Under the pieces are notes generated by a model. That model made no database searches. It had not been told where the DNA came from and saw nothing but the letters and a program-made list of their open reading frames with translations. Below, one piece after another: positions 7,887 through 14,274 of a stretch of DNA of 14,908 nt (position 1 is its first letter; each line of letters opens with the position of its first letter). This DNA is from Gammaproteobacteria bacterium (GTDB lineage Bacteria > Pseudomonadota > Gammaproteobacteria > Steroidobacterales > Steroidobacteraceae). Both the position numbers and the translations under genes were made by a program. The DNA lies in the NCBI GenBank assembly GCA_030040525.1, contig JASHTN010000229.1:1-14908 (forward strand), given 5' to 3'.

Positions 7887-8861
7887 CTATTGCGCGGGCG
7901 TAATGACGATATTACGAAATGCCACCCGTCCGTCTTCAGTGCCCTGCAGGTATATGGGCCCGGGTGCGCCTTCGTTGCTGTCGATAGCGCCCCCGGTGAT
8001 CCCGGGAATCTGCCGGCTGTCGATGACTGTCCGGCCGTCGTTGACTACCGTGACCGTTCGCCCGACCAGGGTGATGTCGTAGCTTTGCCAGACGTTGGGC
8101 GTGCGCGGAACTGCGGGCTCGGGCGCAATGAATCCGTACACCGCGCCCATGCGGCGGTTCGGCGACTCCTGCGCCGCGTTGGTCTCGATCTGCACCTCGT
8201 AGCGGCCGCGCAGATAGACCCCGCTGTTAGCCATGGGCCCGCAATTGAACTCGACGTGCAGCTTGAAGTCCCGGAACCTGGAAGTCGTAACGATCTCAGA
8301 GCCCCGACCGTGCTTGACGAGCGTGCCGTCTTCGATGCTCCAGATGCCCGCCTGAGTCGGATCGACGAACGTCCAGCCAGCAAGGTCCTTGCCGTCGAAC
8401 AACCGGATGGGTTCGCCCCATCTCGGCGTGCTGCTCCGCGCGAGGGACGGGGCTCTGCGGCCGGTCCATCGCCATGAAGCGCCGTTGAACGTTGTCGCAG
8501 TTCCCACGAGCTCAGCGCCCGCGAGCCTGCCACTGAAGAGCGTACCTTCAGGGAAGCCTTCGCCTTTGGGCATGGCGAACTCGATTTGCCCGTCCTTGAT
8601 TTGAATCTCCGTCGGTGTGGCATGGCCCCAGAGTCCGACCATCAAGCCTTCCAGCCGCCCCTTATCCTCAGTCACCAGGATCCACGAGGGCTGCTCCCGA
8701 ATCGGTGTTCGTAGAGTCAAGTCCCAGCGCCCCGCGTACGACGTGATCGAGTGTGATGAGTTGACTGGCGGATTCGCCTGAGCGTTTACCGGGAGTGGCT
8801 CCGCCCGGACGGGTAGTGACATTCCAACGGCCAGAACAGCAGCCAGCCTTGTACCGTTCAT
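7887..8861 (-). CDS. Secreted two-domain DUF1080 protein (3-keto-disaccharide hydrolase family)
   Basis: This 324-residue exported protein has a signal peptide of about 20 residues, probably cut after PVRA. Residues 151-321 are a DUF1080/3-keto-disaccharide hydrolase domain of concanavalin-like jelly-roll type. Signatures are PIRLFDGKDLAGWTF (151-165), NSGVYLRGRYEVQI (212-225) and GPIYLQGTEDGRVAFRNI (301-318). Related enzymes release the aglycone or sugar from 3-keto-glycosides. Residues 41-135 are a separate beta-rich unit (YAGRWDLTL, IKDGQIEFAMP, LVGTATTFNGASWRWTG) resembling lipocalin-like substrate-holding domains; I do not recognise it as a named family. The gene lies 12 bp after the NHL gene and 61 bp before the Gfo/Idh/MocA gene on the same strand. 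The oxidoreductase partner supports a 3-keto-sugar role. No strong Shine-Dalgarno site is seen, so coupling to the upstream gene is likely. Confidence 0.86.
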   Translation of the reverse strand: MNGTRLAAVLAVGMSLPVRAEPLPVNAQANPPVNSSHSITSYAGRWDLTLRTPIREQPSWILVTEDKGRLEGLMVGLWGHATPTEIQIKDGQIEFAMPKGEGFPEGTLFSGRLAGAELVGTATTFNGASWRWTGRRAPSLARSSTPRWGEPIRLFDGKDLAGWTFVDPTQAGIWSIEDGTLVKHGRGSEIVTTSRFRDFKLHVEFNCGPMANSGVYLRGRYEVQIETNAAQESPNRRMGAVYGFIAPEPAVPRTPNVWQSYDITLVGRTVTVVNDGRTVIDSRQIPGITGGAIDSNEGAPGPIYLQGTEDGRVAFRNIVITPAQ

Positions 8862-8873
8862 CGCTGCAGCCCT

Positions 8874-9965
8874 CTACAGCGCTTCCAGCTTGATCGGATA
8901 GGTACGATTCGATCCCCACTGCGCGACGTAAATCGCGCCCGCGGAGTCTACGTAGAGATCATGGGGGTGGTTGAACGTGTAGTTGAAGTTCTCGGGCTGC
9001 TGCAACTTCCCGTCGAGGTATACCGGTGGCATGCCGCCGATAGCGGATACCACGCGATCGGCGCCGTCCAGAATGAGAACCATCCCTGCCAGGCACGCGA
9101 TGGCCAGGTGGTCATCGAACTGACCACCGCGATACCCGTGGAACGGGGCAACGTTGCACGGCAACGCCGCGACGGGCTCGTCGTCGATCTCCAGCGGCCC
9201 GAAGTCCATGCTGCGCAGAAACTCGCCGCGGAGCGAGAACCATTTCAGTGCGTTGTGGCCTCGATCGCACACCAGCAGGAGCGGCTTGCCTGACCGGCGG
9301 TCGATCCACACCGAGTGTGGGATGTCGAGGTTCTCGGGAGCATCTCCCTTGCCACCGAAGCTGGATATGTATCGCCCCTGCGGATCGAAGTGGTGCACGA
9401 AGCTGGAGCCGTAACCGTCGCTTACGAAGAAGTCGCCATCCGGCAGCGTGGCGGTATTCGTCGGACGGTAGCTCGACAGATCCGGATACTTCGACTTGAC
9501 CGCCTCGGGGCCGACGTGGAGCAGCTCCCTGCCGTCGGGATCGCACACCGACACGAGTCGGCGGGTGTGATCCGTGATCCAGTATTGGTCCTTTCCCTCG
9601 TGATCCACGACGTCAAAGCCATGAGCCCCCGGGAAGCGATTCTCCCAGGCCCGTAGCAGCCCGCCGGCGGTGGTGTAGGCGATCAGGTTGTTGTGCGTGT
9701 CGTTGGTCAGCAGGACGATCCGACCCGTCCGGTCTCCGCTGATGCCGTGGCAATCCTTCACTGGATACTTCCGGTGGTCGAGGCGGCCCCAGAGGCGATG
9801 GGCGCGGTAGCGGAAATTGCCCTGGCCGAGGATCTCGCCGTCTCCGCTGCCGCCATCTGCCGGCACGGCGGGGGCGGCCGCTCGGTTCGGCGCCGGCGCA
9901 GCGGCAGCGGTGAATACGGCCGCACCTTGCAGCAGAAGTGTGCGGCGCGAGCAGGAGCCGCTCAT
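8874..9965 (-). CDS. Tat-signal NHL-repeat beta-propeller protein
   Basis: This 363-residue protein has a twin-arginine type signal (SRRTLLLQGAAVFTAAAAP, residues 6-24) followed by an Ala/Pro/Gly-rich linker. The body carries NHL-like blades: DCHGISGDRTGRIVLL, GAHGFDVVDHEGKDQYWITD, IPHSVWIDRRSGKPLLLVCDRGHNALKWF in parts, and NHPHDLYVDSAGAIYVAQW at the end. NHL propellers act as binding scaffolds or, in some cases, as lyases; no catalytic residue can be assigned. I place the start at the ATG at 9965, which overlaps the hydroxylase stop by ATGA, a typical coupled junction; a frame extending to 10016 would overlap it further and push the signal inward. It is followed 12 bp later by the DUF1080 gene. 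It probably works outside the cytoplasm with that cassette. Confidence 0.83.
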   Translation of the reverse strand: MSGSCSRRTLLLQGAAVFTAAAAPAPNRAAAPAVPADGGSGDGEILGQGNFRYRAHRLWGRLDHRKYPVKDCHGISGDRTGRIVLLTNDTHNNLIAYTTAGGLLRAWENRFPGAHGFDVVDHEGKDQYWITDHTRRLVSVCDPDGRELLHVGPEAVKSKYPDLSSYRPTNTATLPDGDFFVSDGYGSSFVHHFDPQGRYISSFGGKGDAPENLDIPHSVWIDRRSGKPLLLVCDRGHNALKWFSLRGEFLRSMDFGPLEIDDEPVAALPCNVAPFHGYRGGQFDDHLAIACLAGMVLILDGADRVVSAIGGMPPVYLDGKLQQPENFNYTFNHPHDLYVDSAGAIYVAQWGSNRTYPIKLEAL

Positions 9966-11002
9966 GCGAGCGCACCGCGCGGGCGGGCGCGCCAGCGTCG
10001 GAACATTCTCCACCACTCACGCTGCGTGAAAATCTGGGCCTCCCAGAACGATTGAATCTCCTTTTCGCCCTCGACGCCCGTCGGCGGAAATTCGTCCTGT
10101 GACGGCGCGTAGTATGTTCCAAAGAGAACATCCCACAACGGCAAGGCAAACGCGAAATTCTTGTCCTGGTGCTGGGGCAGGCGACTGTGGTGGATGCGAT
10201 GCACCTGGGGACTGCAGTAAAGGAGGCTCGCCTTGCCCACCTGGAGGCGGACGTTCATGTGGCCGATCCCCAGGAACGTGCTGAACACGGTGGCGAAGGT
10301 GCCGGCCAGCAGCCCCAATTGCGCCGGGTCCGGCTTGTCGAGCTTGAAGAAGAGTGCCACGGGCGCAAAGATCAGCAACGCCGCGATGAACACTTCGATC
10401 CAGTTCTGGCGATTGAGTGTGATCGCTTCGACCTGCTCGTCCATGTGATGCAGCTTGTGGTGCTGCCACAGGATCTTGCTCTTGTGGAGGGCGCGGTGAA
10501 ACCAGTAGAAGAAAAAGTCACCGAGGACCATGGATACCCACACCGCCGCTGCGAGCAGCAGCAGTCCCTTCCCGGCGGCGAATCTCAGGTCGATCAGTCC
10601 CGGATGAAAGCCAAAGTGCCGCGCCAGAGCGGATAACGCGACGGCATTCAGCGCAGCCGCGATGCCGGCCATGAAGATGTAGAAGACGTGAATGTGCAGA
10701 TGCAGGAACCACTGGCGGAGCGATTTGCGAGGTCCCGCCGGGGGCAGGAGCCGTTCGATGAGCGAAAGCAGCACCACGGGCACGATTGGGATGAGCAGCG
10801 CCGATATCAGAATCGAAGCCAGTGTCCTGCCGGTGCCGGGACTTGAGATGGCGGGCCAGACGTAGAGCGCGCCGAAAACGAGGAGCGCGAGGAGCAACAG
10901 CGTGAGGAAGAGGTCGAACAGCATCCGTCCCGCACCGCTCGCGGCGCCTGGCTCGCTCTCCGCTGCCACGCCGGTCGGCGTCGAAAGCTGCTGCAGGTTC
11001 AC
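9962..11002 (-). CDS. Sterol desaturase / fatty acid hydroxylase family membrane protein
   Basis: This 346-residue integral membrane di-iron oxygenase-type protein has hydrophobic segments near 28-50, 61-83, 105-128, 145-168 and 203-220. The histidine clusters of the family are all present: HRALH (169-173), HHKLHH (181-186), H248 in GIGHMN, and HRIHH (268-272) in PQVHRIHHS. Family members use O2 and two irons to hydroxylate or desaturate sterols, hopanoids, carotenoids or fatty acyl chains; the substrate here is unknown. The first codon at 11002 is GTG, without a clear Shine-Dalgarno site. An ATG at 10924 (MLFDLFLTLLLL), directly before the first membrane segment, is a reasonable alternative. 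It begins 15 bp after vapC and overlaps the NHL gene by 4 bp, making it the first metabolic gene of the run. Confidence 0.91.
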   Translation of the reverse strand: MNLQQLSTPTGVAAESEPGAASGAGRMLFDLFLTLLLLALLVFGALYVWPAISSPGTGRTLASILISALLIPIVPVVLLSLIERLLPPAGPRKSLRQWFLHLHIHVFYIFMAGIAAALNAVALSALARHFGFHPGLIDLRFAAGKGLLLLAAAVWVSMVLGDFFFYWFHRALHKSKILWQHHKLHHMDEQVEAITLNRQNWIEVFIAALLIFAPVALFFKLDKPDPAQLGLLAGTFATVFSTFLGIGHMNVRLQVGKASLLYCSPQVHRIHHSRLPQHQDKNFAFALPLWDVLFGTYYAPSQDEFPPTGVEGEKEIQSFWEAQIFTQREWWRMFRRWRARPRGALA

Positions 11003-11017
11003 AGGCTCAACTTGTGG

Positions 11018-11461
11018 TCAGCGGGATTGAGGTTCGAGCAGAGTCAGTTCATTTCGAATGAGCAGTCGCTTAAAACCGCGATCGAATGTAACCAATTGAC
11101 TGCCCAGTGTACGCACTGCGGCGGCGATCCACGCGTCGGTCAAGTCGTTGCCGACGAGACCTTGTTCACGAGCCAGCTGCTTCAAGATCGGCCACTCGCG
11201 ACCAATTTCTGGCATGTGAATACCGGGACGCGCGAGCAGCGCATCGATGAACGCAATGGCATCGCCGACGGGCGTGGGGAGCTTGAATACCTTGCGATGG
11301 GTGGCGAGGCGCAGAAATCCCGCCGCGATCATCGGTAAGATCTCGAGGCTTTCTCCGGCCTCGCATGCGGCGAGTGCCCGATTCAACCAATCCAGCGCCA
11401 CGGCATGATGCGGATGATCGGTGCGCGAGGCTGCCAGAAGGACGTTGAGATCAGGAGCCAT
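11018..11461 (-). CDS. vapC: VapC-type PIN-domain toxin (ribonuclease)
   Basis: This 147-residue PIN-domain protein is the predicted toxin of a type II toxin-antitoxin pair; VapC toxins cut RNA using magnesium held by acidic residues. D4 in PDLNVLLAAS, D106 and D109 in GNDLTDAWIAA, and D127 in VTFDRGF are the expected positions. The second strand-helix reads AGFLRLATHRKVF (47-59), where many VapCs carry a Glu, so the acidic set may be reduced; a PIN subfamily with GFLR exists, so this need not mean inactivity. The start at 11461 overlaps the vapB stop by 11 bp, indicating translational coupling. An in-frame ATG at 11473 is possible but would add residues before the PIN strand. A membrane hydroxylase gene follows 15 bp downstream. 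Confidence 0.87.
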   Translation of the reverse strand: MAPDLNVLLAASRTDHPHHAVALDWLNRALAACEAGESLEILPMIAAGFLRLATHRKVFKLPTPVGDAIAFIDALLARPGIHMPEIGREWPILKQLAREQGLVGNDLTDAWIAAAVRTLGSQLVTFDRGFKRLLIRNELTLLEPQSR

Positions 11462-11696
11462 CGTCCGCGGCATCGAGAAGCGAGCGGTTGGAGAGCGGGT
11501 CGACACCTGCGACGAGCCCGCCTTTGCCGGCGAAGCTCGGAATCGGCGGGCGAGTCATACGGCCGCTTGAGTGAGCTCGGCGCAGGCGTAACCGCAGCCC
11601 TTCCTCTATAAGGGCGGTGAGGCTCTTGCGCTCCCGGGCCGAGGCAGCCTTCGCTCGGACCAGCAGCTCGTCGTCGATGTCTAGAGTGGTCTTCAT
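11451..11696 (-). CDS. vapB: VapB-type antitoxin
   Basis: This 81-residue protein begins MKTTLDIDDELLVRAKAAS, the ribbon-helix-helix form of VapB-type antitoxins: an N-terminal strand for DNA binding, then two helices (ERKSLTALIEEGLRLRL). The rest, to about 81, should wrap the VapC toxin. It precedes vapC, the usual order, and overlaps it by 11 bp. No Shine-Dalgarno sequence precedes the ATG at 11696; instead a palindromic operator and a -10-like TATAGT lie immediately upstream, so the mRNA may be nearly leaderless. VapB-VapC complexes normally repress their own promoter. Confidence 0.87.
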   Translation of the reverse strand: MKTTLDIDDELLVRAKAASARERKSLTALIEEGLRLRLRRAHSSGRMTRPPIPSFAGKGGLVAGVDPLSNRSLLDAADDGS

Positions 11697-11702
11697 GCTC
11701 AG

Positions 11703-11721
11703 ACTATACAGAAATCTGTAT
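11703..11721 (-). promoter_or_regulatory. Putative vapB promoter -10 and operator
   Basis: ATACAGA and TCTGTAT (11706-11721) form a perfect inverted repeat with a 2-base spacer, ending nine bases before the vapB ATG. On the minus strand the arm runs into TATAGT (11708-11703), a plausible -10 hexamer, so a repressor bound here would block RNA polymerase. Placement suits VapBC autoregulation. No good -35 was found. Confidence 0.6.
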
Positions 11722-11723
11722 TT

Positions 11724-11801
11724 GGGCGATACGCCGTGAGGCTAACCACCCAGAGAGCGACTCAGTTCACACCTCGCAGTCGGGTGGGGGCGATTCGCCG
11801 T
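11724..11801. repeat. Two copies of a 14-bp palindromic motif
   Basis: GGGCGATACGCCGT (11724-11737) and GGGCGATTCGCCGT (11788-11801) differ at one base. The core GGCGA/G-N-TCGCC is nearly self-complementary in each copy. They lie 64 bp apart in the vapB to DUF2147 spacer, the first just beyond the vapB operator. Confidence 0.45.
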
Positions 11802-11803
11802 TG

Positions 11804-11826
11804 AAGCGCGGTCCAAGGCCGCGCTT
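11804..11826 (-). terminator. Hairpin after the DUF2147 gene, possible terminator
   Basis: AAGCGCGG (11804-11811) and CCGCGCTT (11819-11826) form a perfect 8-bp stem with a 7-base loop, starting 10 bases after the DUF2147 stop. It would end minus-strand transcription before vapB. There is no following U-run, so it is either a weak or Rho-assisted terminator. Confidence 0.5.
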
Positions 11827-11836
11827 GCTCAGCCCA

Positions 11837-12385
11837 TCAGGTGGGGCTGTCGGCTGCGCGTAACCAATACTGCGTTCTGCCAATGAACGAGAAGCCGATG
11901 TAGCCGCGCACTTTCAATTTATTTCCGCCTTCTTCGAGGTAAATTTCGCAGCGATAGGTATTGCCATTGTCCGGATCGACAATCTGTCCGCCCGACCAGC
12001 CGCTGCCCGAGGCGCGCAACCCCCACAGGATCCGCAATCCGATTAAAGGCTTATCCCTCATGGAGCCGGTGCACTTCGTGCACCGCGGGTCGGGCGTCCT
12101 GGGGGACACGAGCTTCTCAATAGTGCCGTAAAGAGTGCCGTTCTCTTCCTGGATGCGCACAACCGCCTTGATCTTGCCCGTCGCGTCGTCGACCGTCTGC
12201 CACCTTCCGATGGGCGAAGATTGGCGAGAGTCCTGGGCCACAGCCGTCGGAATGGTACCGCCGAGCATGGGCACACCTAAAAGGACCGGCGCGAACAGGT
12301 ACGCGAGCAGCAAAGGCGTTTTAGACACTGTGGGATTCCCCGTGAGACGCGGCGCAGGTCGCCGGAATTTCGAGCCCGGAGTCAT
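11837..12385 (-). CDS. DUF2147 domain-containing secreted protein
   Basis: This is a DUF2147 family protein of unknown function, thought to be a small extracytoplasmic beta-barrel. The core runs from SSPIGRWQTVDDATGKIKAVVRI through LYGTIEKL, a CTKC pair in DPRCTKCTGS, LRILWGLRASGSGWSGGQIVDPDNGNTYRC and LKVRGYIGFSFIGRTQYW (segments, not continuous). The CxxC and a later Cys in YRCEI may form a disulfide or bind metal. A signal peptide is present, cut before QDS. The start is uncertain. The ATG at 12385 directly follows the DUF885 stop (TGA then ATG), implying coupling. However, a GTG at 12328 has GGGGAA seven bases upstream and gives a normal short signal peptide (SKTPLLLAYLFAPVLLG). Confidence 0.86.
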   Translation of the reverse strand: MTPGSKFRRPAPRLTGNPTVSKTPLLLAYLFAPVLLGVPMLGGTIPTAVAQDSRQSSPIGRWQTVDDATGKIKAVVRIQEENGTLYGTIEKLVSPRTPDPRCTKCTGSMRDKPLIGLRILWGLRASGSGWSGGQIVDPDNGNTYRCEIYLEEGGNKLKVRGYIGFSFIGRTQYWLRAADSPT

Positions 12386-14173
12386 TCACTTCTGCGACGC
12401 ACCGGTGGGTTCCCGCGCCGTCGCCTCGAGCCACCGACCGATCTGCTCATGCAGAATTGCGAGCGGCATGGGGCCATCATCCAGAACCGCGTCATGAAAG
12501 GCGCGGATATCGAATCTCCTGCCTAACGCCTGCTCGGCTCTGCGGCGCTCGGCGAGGAACTGCAACTCGCCGATCTTGTACGCGAGCGCCTGTGAGGGCC
12601 ACGCGATATAGCGTTGCGTCTCGCGCACCACTGTCGTCTCAGGAAGGGCAGTGTTGTCGCGCAGACAACTCTCCGCCCGTTGCCTGCTCCAGCCCCGCCA
12701 GTGAATTCCGACGTCCATCTCGAGGCGGCACGCGCGCCACATTTCGAAAGACAGCCGGCCGAAGCGCTGATAGGCGTCGCGGTATACGCCCATCTCCTCG
12801 CCGAGTTGTTCCGCATACAGCGCCCACCCCTCCACGAACGCCGTCGGCTCGTCTTTGCGCCGGAACTCGGGTAAGTCGCTCCGCTCCTGAGCGAGCGCAA
12901 TCTGCAGGTGGTGGCCCGGAACGCCCTCGTGAAGAATCCAGGCGGGCAGGCTGAAGAGAGGGCTCTTATACGAGTGGGCACCGACGACCACGGTCCCGGG
13001 CACGCCTTTTTCCGGATCACCCAGATTGTAGCCGCCCGAGGAGGCCTCAAGCTCCGGCGGCTTGACGCGGATCGTCCAGGTGAGCCGCGGCAGCCGCCCA
13101 AACCACGCGGGCAGCAGCCCATCGATGCGCTTGCCGATCTCGCTGGCCTTCTCGATGTAGGTCTGCAGGTCGGGTGCATAGAAGCGCTTGTCGGTGCGCA
13201 ACATCGCGATGAATTGTGGCAGCGTGCCCGTGAAATGGGTCGAACGCATCACGCTCTCCATCTCGGTGCGGATTCGGGCCACCTCCCGCTCGCCTGTCGC
13301 AAACACCTCGTCCGGTTTCATCTCCGTGGTGGTTGAGCGCCGCACCTCGAAGGCATACCACGCACGGCCGTCCGGCAGGCTGGAGGCGCCCAGCTGGGAG
13401 CGAGCGTGAGGCAGGTAGTCGCTCTCAAAGAAGGCAACCAGCTGGCGCTGCGCGGGCTTGACGGCCTGTTCGACCGCGGTCAGGCCATCGGCTCGGAGCG
13501 CAGCCTGGCGCTCGGCTGGAATGGTCGAGGGCAGATGTTTCAGGGGCCCGAGCAGCGGACTGGCTGCGGCAGGTTGGTCCGCGGCGAGCTTGAGAATGGC
13601 GAGAACCGCGCTCGCTGTGGACTGCGGTTGCACAAATCCGGTAGCGATGCCGCGCCTCAGGTTGTCGAGCTGTTGAGCAAAGTAAGCAGGCAGTGCTCTC
13701 ACTCGGGCGATCCAGGCGACCGCATCAGCATCAGTGCGTACCACGGTCGTCTCGGCCGCATAGTTGCCGGTATTGAAGAACCCGTCCCCGTTGTCGAACG
13801 GAATGCGCGCTTCATCGAACCGTGCCGCCTCAATGCGCATGCCGAGCCGCCATTCGAGCAGCCGCCGGGTCAGGGCCGCCTCACTCCCTGCAGGCGATGG
13901 CGGCAGAGCCGACAGCCGCACTTGCAGCGCTTTGAGGTCGGCGGTGCGGCGATCGTCCGCGACCCTGCTCACATCGGGCCAGCCGGGTCCGTCCTTGGCA
14001 TCCGTCTGCCGCTCGATGGCGGATTCCTCGGCAATTATCCTTTCGAGAGCCGCATGCTGAGCGGCCGCCGTGGCGTGCAACACACCCGCCTCGTCATCCG
14101 ACTTCGTTTGCGCCTGAGCGGCTGAGATTGCCGCCGACAGCAGTAAGATTGGCGCGATTGTGGCACGTCTCAT
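12386..14173 (-). CDS. DUF885 family exported metallopeptidase-like protein
   Basis: This 595-residue protein has a signal peptide of about 21 residues (MRRATIAPILLLSAAISAAQA), so it probably acts in the periplasm or is a lipid-free exported enzyme. The zinc-peptidase-like core is HEGVPGHH at 415-422 (HExxH-type), followed by EGWALYAEQLGEE (448-460), which supplies the likely third ligand. This pair is characteristic of the DUF885 family, related to M3/M32-like carboxypeptidases and seen in many Gram-negative bacteria. Substrates are uncharacterised; hydrolysis of peptides is inferred. The ATG at 14173 follows a G-rich stretch that also lies in a short hairpin. The stop abuts the start of the DUF2147 gene, so the two form an operon. 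A divergent DUF1254 gene starts 101 bp upstream. Confidence 0.93.
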   Translation of the reverse strand: MRRATIAPILLLSAAISAAQAQTKSDDEAGVLHATAAAQHAALERIIAEESAIERQTDAKDGPGWPDVSRVADDRRTADLKALQVRLSALPPSPAGSEAALTRRLLEWRLGMRIEAARFDEARIPFDNGDGFFNTGNYAAETTVVRTDADAVAWIARVRALPAYFAQQLDNLRRGIATGFVQPQSTASAVLAILKLAADQPAAASPLLGPLKHLPSTIPAERQAALRADGLTAVEQAVKPAQRQLVAFFESDYLPHARSQLGASSLPDGRAWYAFEVRRSTTTEMKPDEVFATGEREVARIRTEMESVMRSTHFTGTLPQFIAMLRTDKRFYAPDLQTYIEKASEIGKRIDGLLPAWFGRLPRLTWTIRVKPPELEASSGGYNLGDPEKGVPGTVVVGAHSYKSPLFSLPAWILHEGVPGHHLQIALAQERSDLPEFRRKDEPTAFVEGWALYAEQLGEEMGVYRDAYQRFGRLSFEMWRACRLEMDVGIHWRGWSRQRAESCLRDNTALPETTVVRETQRYIAWPSQALAYKIGELQFLAERRRAEQALGRRFDIRAFHDAVLDDGPMPLAILHEQIGRWLEATAREPTGASQK

Positions 14174-14180
14174 GTGCCTG

Positions 14181-14194
14181 GTCCCCCCGGGGAC
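14181..14194 (-). repeat. Short GC inverted repeat over the DUF885 ribosome binding region
   Basis: GTCCCC and GGGGAC with a 2-base spacer lie eight bases before the DUF885 ATG on the minus strand. The G-run that could pair with the ribosome is in one arm. If it folds in RNA it would hide the site; the loop is tight, so only about 5 bp would form. Confidence 0.35.
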
Positions 14195-14262
14195 ATTATC
14201 CTAGCAGTCCTCGAGCGGGTGCTCACGCATGTCGGCAGCGTCTCCTGACCGCGTCTCTCCTC

Positions 14263-14267
14263 GGAGG
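14263..14267 (+). promoter_or_regulatory. Ribosome binding site of the DUF1254 gene
   Basis: GGAGG seven bases before the ATG at 14275 supports that start and a separate plus-strand transcript in the 101-bp divergent spacer. I could not pick a clear -35/-10 pair in this spacer. Confidence 0.7.
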
Positions 14268-14274
14268 TTTCATC

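Noticed and set aside
9966..10016. Longer N-terminus for the NHL gene starting at 10016
   Set aside because: It would place 17 residues before the twin-arginine signal and overlap the hydroxylase by 55 bp; the ATGA junction at 9962-9965 is simpler.
13406..14125. Plus-strand open frame of 239 codons antisense to the DUF885 gene
   Set aside because: The DUF885 reading has a signal peptide and HEGVPGHH motif; the antisense product shows no domain and is arginine- and glycine-rich.
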